From the NCBI GenBank assembly GCA_017652345.1, contig JAGCBE010000251.1:1-54323 (forward strand): DNA of 54,323 bases. Reading direction: 5' to 3'. This DNA is from Methanobrevibacter sp. (GTDB lineage Archaea > Methanobacteriota > Methanobacteria > Methanobacteriales > Methanobacteriaceae). The notes under the pieces are model-generated. The model saw nothing but the letters and a program-made list of their open reading frames with translations. It did no database searches and was not told the DNA's origin. Below are positions 31,408-37,984 of the stretch, one piece after another. The first letter of the stretch is position 1. Each line of letters starts with the position of its first letter. The translations under genes and the position numbers were made by a program.

Positions 31408-31800
31408 ATGAAGCTAGCACAATATAAAGGACATACTTACGATATTCCTCATATCAAGGATTATTTTGGTTATAAGACAGATTTTTTCAAGAAATATGGT
31501 TTGGCAACAGATGATATTGTTGCTGGTCCTGCAGTAATCACTAATTATGGTGGTTACAATATTACAACATTCTCCGATTACAAACCAACTTTTTGGGATT
31601 ATAAAAATTCATTTTGGATTAATCCAAAGTTCGTGAATGTTCCTGTAGCCGGTCATGTTTGTACTGTATATGAGAATTATATTGATAAAGTCATTCCTGG
31701 TGTGGATGATGAAGATGCTGAATATATGGTTGATTATGAATATATGGTTGATGATGCTACTGATGAAATCATTTGGATTCAATGTTCTTCGGAGAAATAA
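31408..31800 (+). CDS. Unknown protein (130 aa)
   Basis: AAGGAG precedes the ATG. The protein is Tyr- and Asp-rich with beta-like stretches (AVITNYGGYNITTFSDYKPT) and an acidic C-terminus with a short repeat (EYMVDYEYMVDDA). It overlaps the next gene as TAATG. Confidence 0.7.
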   Translation: MKLAQYKGHTYDIPHIKDYFGYKTDFFKKYGLATDDIVAGPAVITNYGGYNITTFSDYKPTFWDYKNSFWINPKFVNVPVAGHVCTVYENYIDKVIPGVDDEDAEYMVDYEYMVDDATDEIIWIQCSSEK

Positions 31801-32000
31801 TGAGTAAAGAAGAATATCGGAATAAAGTAATTGATGCAGTAATGGATATTAACGAATGTACCAATGAAGAAGCTGTAGAAATGGTTAGCCGTTTGGAACA
31901 CATCATTGATAATAATTATGCTTGTGATACACAAATACCTAACAGCATTACTACAGATGATATTTATGATACTGCTAGAGAAATAGTATATTATTCTTAA
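31800..32000 (+). CDS. Unknown acidic helical protein (66 aa)
   Basis: GGAG lies upstream and the ATG overlaps the previous stop. It is a compact helical, acidic protein (KVIDAVMDINECTNEEAVEM). Function is unknown. Confidence 0.65.
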   Translation: MSKEEYRNKVIDAVMDINECTNEEAVEMVSRLEHIIDNNYACDTQIPNSITTDDIYDTAREIVYYS

Positions 32001-32009
32001 AAGCGTTAT

Positions 32010-32489
32010 ATGCTAACTTTGTATAATTTCAAATATAGTTATATGGTTGAATCAAAACCGCCAAGTGTGAATTGCATTTGTATTTTACAAGGATATAATG
32101 GATTGAAAGATACGGTTTGTCATTGGACTATGAAAGACCTTTTTGATATTTTACCTAGTGTAACAATTGCACATTTGTTATTTGGTGATGAACTTGAACC
32201 TTATTACACAATTCGTGGATATATTGACTTGAATAAGTTCAAAATGATTCCAATTGAGCCTGGTGAAAAAAGTAAATCCATTGAACCACATCAAAACTAT
32301 ATTATTGGTGTAGGTAAAGTAAATGTTAAGATAGCAAAATCTTATGATGGTGTAAAAGGTGGATTTTTTACAAATCAATTTGTAAATTCATATTTACCAA
32401 CATACACAGAAGAGGCTGCAAAATCTATATTTGCAAAACATGAACAGATGAAAATGAAAATGCAAGAAATTGAGAGAGATTTTGAATGA
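32010..32489 (+). CDS. KDF-family protein (159 aa)
   Basis: The tail KMKMQEIERDFE is an R-D-F form of the family motif. The body is beta-rich with conserved-looking Gly and Pro. It begins a run of five KDF genes on the plus strand and overlaps the next as ATGA. Its tail codons give only a weak ribosome site (GAGAGA). Confidence 0.75.
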   Translation: MLTLYNFKYSYMVESKPPSVNCICILQGYNGLKDTVCHWTMKDLFDILPSVTIAHLLFGDELEPYYTIRGYIDLNKFKMIPIEPGEKSKSIEPHQNYIIGVGKVNVKIAKSYDGVKGGFFTNQFVNSYLPTYTEEAAKSIFAKHEQMKMKMQEIERDFE

Positions 32490-32797
32490 ATATAGATGAA
32501 ACTTATATACAGGAAATTTCAAAGCAAACGGGCCTAGAAATGCGTCATAATAGTGATGATATGTATTCACTATATCTTGAAAATGCTTTCGTACCTTCGC
32601 TTATTTGGAATCCTAATTGGTATCATGTTAAGATATTCAGACAAGCATATGTTATAGATAGAATGGTTTATGTATCTGATGTTGTTTTCGTTAGTCAAAA
32701 AGAAGAATTGGAAAAAGAAATAACAAATCTGTGTAAATTAAATAAAGAAGTTAAAGCTAAATTAAAGCTAAATATTATTAATGAGGATTTTAAATGA
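32486..32797 (+). CDS. KDF-family small protein (103 aa)
   Basis: This protein has an aromatic, Tyr/Trp-containing middle, then KEELEKEITNLCKLNKEVKA and the tail LNIINEDFK. Its E-D codons form GAGGA, the ribosome site for the next gene, which overlaps as ATGA. Function is unknown. Confidence 0.75.
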   Translation: MNIDETYIQEISKQTGLEMRHNSDDMYSLYLENAFVPSLIWNPNWYHVKIFRQAYVIDRMVYVSDVVFVSQKEELEKEITNLCKLNKEVKAKLKLNIINEDFK

Positions 32798-33243
32798 ATC
32801 TATACGAAACTTATAAAGATATTATTGAAGAATATTTCAATGGAGCGTGGAGTTGGAAACCAAAAGAAGAACATAGAAAAGAAACAAAAGAAAATCTAGC
32901 AAAGATTGATAAAATTGCTGAAAAAATTAAGATGAAAGTTGATGTTGTCATTCCAGCAGTAACTAAGAATATTCATATTTTCATAAAACACCCAATATTA
33001 CAAGACAAATATCTTATTGAATATAATTTGTCTGATACAAATATTAAATTCTGTGGATTACCAAAACCATATAAGTTAAAATACATTGATGAAGAAAAAA
33101 TCGTTATTAGTTATTTTATGTCGGAATTACCAAAGAAAGCATCTGTTAGTAGAGTAGTTGAAAGTATTTTTAATAATATCAACGAAACAAAGAAATGGCT
33201 TATTGAATTGAATAAGCATAATATTGAAAAAGATTTTAAGTAA
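32794..33243 (+). CDS. KDF-family protein (149 aa)
   Basis: This is a basic protein with a helical first third and a beta-like middle (NIHIFIKHPILQDKYLIEYN). It ends LNKHNIEKDFK. No gene overlaps its end, and here the Lys codon is AAA, so no AAGGA is formed. The motif is thus kept without a ribosome-site role. Confidence 0.75.
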   Translation: MNLYETYKDIIEEYFNGAWSWKPKEEHRKETKENLAKIDKIAEKIKMKVDVVIPAVTKNIHIFIKHPILQDKYLIEYNLSDTNIKFCGLPKPYKLKYIDEEKIVISYFMSELPKKASVSRVVESIFNNINETKKWLIELNKHNIEKDFK

Positions 33244-33265
33244 ACTTATATTTACATTTTAATTA

Positions 33266-33294
33266 TTGACTTTTTGGAAATAAGTTTCTATATT
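33266..33294 (+). promoter_or_regulatory. Sigma70-like promoter
   Basis: TTGACT (33266-33271), 17 bases, TATATT (33289-33294), with TTTACA upstream. The leader carries GGAGGT before the ATG at 33320. No hairpin overlaps it. Confidence 0.82.
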
Positions 33295-33319
33295 GTTATA
33301 GAAACCAAATGGAGGTAAT

Positions 33320-33463
33320 ATGTTATTTTTTCTTGTTTTATTAATTTGTCTTTTATTGTTAGGTGGATTGGTTCTATTTGCTTTGACTCATCCGTCTGAA
33401 GACGATGAAAATGAACATATCCATGTATCACAAACTTACACGGACGAAGATTACTATGATTAG
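33320..33463 (+). CDS. Small membrane protein (47 aa)
   Basis: GGAGGTAAT precedes the ATG. Residues 2-23 form one strongly hydrophobic segment; the rest is acidic and ends in Asp and Tyr. It overlaps the next gene by eight bases. Function is unknown. Confidence 0.68.
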   Translation: MLFFLVLLICLLLLGGLVLFALTHPSEDDENEHIHVSQTYTDEDYYD

Positions 33464-33839
33464 TAAAAAGCAATTGAAAGAATTTGCCAAAAAACATAAC
33501 TTAGATGTAGAAGAAATTGGTGGTGGTTTAATATTATCTTTACCTAAAGAATATTCATATGTTACGAGTGAAGTTTCATTTTCAGATGATTGTGAACTCA
33601 TAAATTATTATGATGAAGGTAATGAAATTGATATATGGACAACTGTACAAGTAACAATAAAAACTAAACCTAAGTTTGAAATGTATGTTGAATTTGACGA
33701 TTCTATAAAAGTACATACGATTAATGAACTTGAAGAGCATTATAATAAAATGCTGAAGATTATTGATTCATTTAGAATGAATAAGAAATTGGTTGATTCC
33801 GAAAATAAGAAATTGGAATTAGAGAAAGAATTTGAATGA
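33456..33839 (+). CDS. KDF-like family protein (127 aa)
   Basis: The start is the ATG near the end of the preceding small gene; an in-frame ATG at 33405 lies inside that gene. It opens ISKKQLKEFAKKHNLDVEE, has a beta-rich middle, then a helix and the tail KKLELEKEFE, a K-E-F form. It is probably a diverged member of the KDF family. Confidence 0.7.
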   Translation: MISKKQLKEFAKKHNLDVEEIGGGLILSLPKEYSYVTSEVSFSDDCELINYYDEGNEIDIWTTVQVTIKTKPKFEMYVEFDDSIKVHTINELEEHYNKMLKIIDSFRMNKKLVDSENKKLELEKEFE

Positions 33840-34230
33840 AGTAACTGTTACAGATGTGAAGAATTTAGCTGCTGAATGTGGTTTGGTTTTAGAAGAAACC
33901 GATGTAGAACTTCATGTTAAAATTCCAGCCGAATTTTATAATTATAGCCGAAATAATTCAGAATGTGATGTCATAATGGTTTGTGAAATTAATGGTAATA
34001 ACATTATTCAGTTTTGGTATTATTTTGAATTGATTAAAACCAAACTTGATGGTGGTAAAGTTGGATATTGCTGGGTTCATAGAAGTGGTGTTGGTAATGA
34101 ATATTATTTACATAAAGATAAACTTCCATTATTAAAAGAACAATTTTTGAAATGTAAACAAAAAGTTAGAGAATTACAAATCAAATACAAAAAAGACCAA
34201 TTAAAAAAAGATTTTAAATTGACAAAATAA
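33832..34230 (+). CDS. KDF-like family protein with TTG start (132 aa)
   Basis: No ATG opens this frame near its beginning; TTG at 33832 (or GTG at 33856) is the likely start. It opens VTDVKNLAAECGLVLEE, like the previous protein, and ends KKDQLKKDFKLTK. The two are tandem paralogues. An ATG in the old overlap position reads out of frame, which hints at a small indel near the start. Confidence 0.65.
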   Translation: MNEVTVTDVKNLAAECGLVLEETDVELHVKIPAEFYNYSRNNSECDVIMVCEINGNNIIQFWYYFELIKTKLDGGKVGYCWVHRSGVGNEYYLHKDKLPLLKEQFLKCKQKVRELQIKYKKDQLKKDFKLTK

Positions 34231-34247
34231 CTGAAATTTACTATTTT
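34219..34247 (+). promoter_or_regulatory. Sigma70-like promoter overlapping a gene end
   Basis: TTGACA (34219-34224), 17 bases, TATTTT (34242-34247). The -35 lies in the last codons of the preceding gene. CGAGGT lies in the leader before the ATG at 34269. Confidence 0.7.
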
Positions 34248-34268
34248 AAATAAAACGAGGTATAATAC

Positions 34269-34721
34269 ATGGAGTATACAACTTACAATATCATAATGCT
34301 TATTGCAGTAGTTTTTTCAATTGTAATGTTCTTATGGGGTATTACAGGACATGAGGTTGGAGGAATACTTTCTGCATGTGGAATTTTTGTTGCTATAGGT
34401 TTTAAAATCTTTTCACCATCTGAAAGTGTTATGATTAAGAATGAATATGACCATATAAATGATAAGCGACCGGAATGTGTGAAAGATATTAAAGACAATG
34501 ATTTCACTCATATATCAATGGATTGTGCTGAAGAATATATTGAATTTCGTAAAGATTCAGTATTTATTACGAAAATATATAACGAAAATAAAAAGAAACT
34601 TAATGAAATTTTAAAAGACAATGGTCTAGTAACAGATACGAATAAAATAGATACAACTGTTACTATTGATTCAACTAATGTAGAAAATAAAAGCCAGAGT
34701 GAGGACTCGTTGCAACGATGA
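34269..34721 (+). CDS. Two-segment membrane protein (150 aa)
   Basis: Residues 8-25 and 30-48 are hydrophobic and are followed by a charged cytoplasmic domain of about 100 residues, ending in a Ser/Thr/Asn-rich tail. It overlaps the next gene by four bases. Function is unknown. Confidence 0.7.
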   Translation: MEYTTYNIIMLIAVVFSIVMFLWGITGHEVGGILSACGIFVAIGFKIFSPSESVMIKNEYDHINDKRPECVKDIKDNDFTHISMDCAEEYIEFRKDSVFITKIYNENKKKLNEILKDNGLVTDTNKIDTTVTIDSTNVENKSQSEDSLQR

Positions 34722-35188
34722 TTTTATTTCTAGACATTGAGAATACTCTTATTGATAATTTGTCTAATCGTAATTGGTTAGAACATAACTGTGTTAAGAT
34801 TAAACAATTTATTGAAAAGAATCAAATTGAGTTGGTTCATATCTACACTTGGGGTTGGAAAACACCAAATGAAGTAGATAAGAATCTGATTGACAAGATT
34901 TATAATGTACTCAATGTTAAAACAGAAAATCGTGGATGGTGTCTTACTAAAGAAAACGCAGTTGATTTTTTCATTGCTTGTAGTTATATCAAAGAAGAAG
35001 ACAAATCTATTGCTATGACCCCAGGAATGATGAAAGATAAGTTCGCACTTGATAAGACTATTGTTTTCTTGTTAATGACAAAACATTACAGAGAAGAAGG
35101 TCAAAAGGTAGTATTGATTGACGATACTACTGAAACTAATTTTGATTCATACAAGAACGCTATAACAATTAATCCAAATGACTTATGA
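34718..35188 (+). CDS. HAD-superfamily-like protein (156 aa)
   Basis: The opening LFLDIENTLI gives the first HAD motif with Asp6 and Thr10, but with Glu8 in place of the second Asp, so phosphatase activity is uncertain. Motif II may be HIYTWGW (41-47) and motif IV VVLIDDTTETN (131-141). HAD enzymes cleave phosphate from nucleotides, sugars or proteins; the substrate here is unknown. Confidence 0.75.
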   Translation: MILFLDIENTLIDNLSNRNWLEHNCVKIKQFIEKNQIELVHIYTWGWKTPNEVDKNLIDKIYNVLNVKTENRGWCLTKENAVDFFIACSYIKEEDKSIAMTPGMMKDKFALDKTIVFLLMTKHYREEGQKVVLIDDTTETNFDSYKNAITINPNDL

Positions 35189-35667
35189 TTAGTTTATTGA
35201 TATACAAATTCAAAAAACGCTTGTTTCTTAGAGTAATCAAAGAAAGATATAATAAAAACCGTCTGGACATTAAGTGTGAAACCTGTGAACAATTGATGAA
35301 TTTGTATATTGAACAATATAAACGCACACAAAAATATATAGAAACTGTAATGGAAGAATATATTAACGATGGTCTTGAAGGAATAACGGAGGAATATGTA
35401 CTTATACCTTATCAAAAGGAAATGGAATGGATTAAAGACAGTTTTAAGCATGATTTAAAACAATATTCCAATGATGCATTGATGTATAGAGTTTGTGCTC
35501 ACCGTGGATGGATTACTGAAAAACATTTGGCAGAACATTTTTACAATGTATATAGAAATGGAAGATTGTTCTATGATGAACATTTGAAAGATTTTGATGT
35601 TAATCTTATGACCAAAAAATTGAAAATGAGGATTAAGAAGAAATCATTGGAAAAAGATTTCAAATAA
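35185..35667 (+). CDS. KDF-family protein (160 aa)
   Basis: This basic, helical protein ends KMRIKKKSLEKDFK. It is followed by a terminator and not by an overlapping gene, and its Lys codon is AAA, so no AAGGA is made. Together with 32794-33243 it shows that the tail is kept where it cannot serve as a ribosome site. It starts as an ATGA-like overlap with the HAD-like gene. Confidence 0.75.
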   Translation: MISLLIYKFKKRLFLRVIKERYNKNRLDIKCETCEQLMNLYIEQYKRTQKYIETVMEEYINDGLEGITEEYVLIPYQKEMEWIKDSFKHDLKQYSNDALMYRVCAHRGWITEKHLAEHFYNVYRNGRLFYDEHLKDFDVNLMTKKLKMRIKKKSLEKDFK

Positions 35668-35691
35668 AGTTCGTTCAAAAACAGAAAATCA

Positions 35692-35719
35692 AAGTCTAGC
35701 TTAAATGGCTAGACTTTTT
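35692..35719 (+). terminator. Rho-independent terminator
   Basis: A perfect nine-base stem (AAGTCTAGC with GCTAGACTT), a seven-base loop and five T. TATATT and an exact TATAAATA follow at once. Confidence 0.85.
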
Positions 35720-35725
35720 CTATAT

Positions 35726-35733
35726 TATAAATA
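35726..35733 (+). promoter_or_regulatory. T4-type late promoter (TATAAATA)
   Basis: Exact TATAAATA just after a terminator, followed by AAAAGGTG before the ATG at 35751. It suggests late expression of the kinase-like gene and uvsW, although an overlapping TATATT could also act as a -10 box. Confidence 0.6.
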
Positions 35734-35750
35734 GAAATAAAAGGTGTAAA

Positions 35751-36452
35751 ATGAAAAATACATTGTTGGTTAATTTGTATGCAGGTCCAGGTGCTGGTAA
35801 ATCTACCGGTGCCGCTTATATTTTTGCTAAACTTAAAATGGCTGGTATTGATTGTGAATATGTGTCTGAATATGCTAAAGATAGAGTATGGCAGGATGAC
35901 CAGTTCCCACTTAAACATTGCCAATTGTATGTTACAGGAAAACAATGTCTTAAGATTACACGATTACTTGGTAAAGTTGATGTGATTGTTACTGATTCTC
36001 CAATTGCCATTGGTGCAATGTATACTGACGAAAAACCATATCAAGATGTTTGCTTATACGAAGCCAAAAAATATAAGAATACATATAATATCTTTGTCAA
36101 TCGCTTTAAGAAATACAATCCAAATGGTAGAAACCAGACGGAAGATGAAGCTAAAGAAATTGACACACAAATTAGATACTTTTTGACTACAAACAATATA
36201 CCATTTACAGAAGCCAATGGTACTGAAGATGGATATAACCAAATTGTAAAAGATATAATTGATAAGTTAAACAAACCAAAGAACTATGTTTATCTAGTTA
36301 TGGAATTTAATGTAAATAACGATTATATTGCTACAAAAGTTTGTGAAAGTGAAAAAGAAGCTAATCTATTAGCAGATAATCTTATGAGAGAAACACCAGG
36401 TAATCGTACACAGATTATACCTGTTGATATGGATGGAAGAAAGGTATATTAA
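35751..36452 (+). CDS. P-loop ATPase/kinase-like protein (233 aa)
   Basis: The P-loop GPGAGKST (residues 12-19) is followed by an AAA/NadR-kinase-like pattern: YVSEYAKDRVW, then VIVTDSPIAIGAMY (Walker B region). Such proteins in T4-like phages are annotated as nucleotide kinases or ATPases of unknown target. An added C-terminal domain (about residues 180-233) has a beta-helix layout. Its stop overlaps the uvsW start as TAATG. Confidence 0.8.
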   Translation: MKNTLLVNLYAGPGAGKSTGAAYIFAKLKMAGIDCEYVSEYAKDRVWQDDQFPLKHCQLYVTGKQCLKITRLLGKVDVIVTDSPIAIGAMYTDEKPYQDVCLYEAKKYKNTYNIFVNRFKKYNPNGRNQTEDEAKEIDTQIRYFLTTNNIPFTEANGTEDGYNQIVKDIIDKLNKPKNYVYLVMEFNVNNDYIATKVCESEKEANLLADNLMRETPGNRTQIIPVDMDGRKVY

Positions 36453-37943
36453 TGGTTGATTTAGTTATTAGAAAAATTAATGAGAGCTGTGTTGAGATTG
36501 ATACTTCAGACGATATTCACCACAACATCTATATGAGATATTCTGAATATATGCCGCGGATATCAATTCAATCCTCGCTTTAAAATGAGAATATGGGATG
36601 GTAAGTATAGAGCATATAATGTAAAGACTCATATTTTACCAATTGGTCTTGTTAAAGATTTGATTACTTGGTGTGTCGCACAGAAAACTACTTTCTCACT
36701 TGAAGGTTTCCGTGATATGGAAATGTGCGAACCAATTGAAGAAGATAAGTATAAAGAACAAATCAAAGACAATATGAAAAATGCACCATTTGAACTTAGA
36801 CCTTATCAAGATGAGGCTGTTCGTGCTGCATTGAAGTATCATAGAGGTATTCTTCTTTCTTGTACATCTAGTGGTAAGTCTTTGATGCTTTATAATATCA
36901 TTCGCTGTATTAGAAAACAGAATTTTAAGAAGATCCTTCTAGTTGTTCCAAACATTATGCTAGTAGACCAGATGTACGATGATTTTAAAGACTATGGATA
37001 TGATAACTTGGATGATGAAGTTGAAAGACTTGGTGGTGGTCACGAAGCATATTTTGATAAACCAGTATTGATTTCTACTTGGCAAAGTCTACAGAATAAG
37101 GAATCTGATTTCTTTGAAAAATACGATGCGGTATTCATTGATGAAACTCATGGAGCAAAAGCAAAAGTACTCGGACAGATTTTGAAACAATGTGAAAATG
37201 CTCGTTTTAAGATTGGTACAACTGGTACATTGCCAACCGATAAGTCTGAATTGTTGCAAATTAAGTCTGTAATTGGTGATGTGATATTTGAACTAAAATC
37301 TAAGGAATTGATTGATGTTGGTGTATTGACTAAGATTAAAATTGCCAATATAATTGCAAAATATCCTGCTGAATTTGTGGCACAGAATAAAGGTAGAAGT
37401 TATCCTGAAGAAGTTCGTATGGTTGAAGAATATGCTGATAGAAATAAGGTATTGAAAACTATCATTGACCATACAGACTCAAAACACAATATCTTGATTC
37501 TTGTAAACCATCTTAAACATGTGAATTTGTTGAAAGAATGGTTTGAAGAAGAATATCCTGACAAGAAGGTTTCAATCATTACCGGTGCAGTTAAAGGTAG
37601 TGAACGAGCTGAAATCAGAACTGGCATTGAAAATGAAGATGGTACGATATTGCTAGCTTCGTATCAGACTATGTCTACAGGTGTTAATATGCCGAAGCTA
37701 CACGATGTTATTCTATATGCAAATAGTAAATCCAAAATCAAAGTGCTGCAAAGCATTGGCCGTGGTCTTCGTAAACACAAAACAAAAGACCAGATTATCC
37801 TATATGATGTAGTGGATGACCTCAGTTATAAAACTAGAACTGGTCGAGTTGTGGATAATTACTTGGTCAAACATTGGAAAGAACGAATGACATACTATAA
37901 AGAACAGGAATTTCCTACAATCACGACTTCCATGAACATTTAA
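36452..37943 (+). CDS. uvsW: UvsW-like recombination DNA helicase, interrupted by one extra base
   Basis: UvsW is a superfamily 2 helicase that unwinds branched DNA and helps T4 move from origin- to recombination-dependent replication. The main frame has TSSGKS (Walker A), FIDETHG (DExH box), GTTGTLP and QSIGRGLRKH (motif VI). The start is at 36452, overlapping the previous stop; that frame ends at 36583. The second frame reads GYQFNPRFKMRIWDGKYRAY, matching the T4 N-terminal domain upstream of the ATG at 36585. Dropping one C (atg ccg C gga, near 36557) joins them into 496 residues, close to T4 UvsW. Confidence 0.88.
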
Positions 37944-37946
37944 ACA

Positions 37947-37970
37947 AATGGCTCCATAACAGGAGCCATT
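37947..37970 (+). terminator. Hairpin after uvsW
   Basis: A perfect nine-base stem (AATGGCTCC with GGAGCCATT) and a six-base loop. No T run follows, so it may stop transcription poorly or protect an mRNA end. Confidence 0.55.
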
Positions 37971-37972
37971 GT

Positions 37973-37980
37973 GATAAATA
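37973..37980 (+). promoter_or_regulatory. Late-promoter-like box (GATAAATA)
   Basis: One mismatch from TATAAATA, directly before the structural genes and four bases before the ATG at 37985, with no Shine-Dalgarno site. The same four-base spacing occurs at 46736-46748. Confidence 0.6.
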
Positions 37981-37984
37981 TAGT

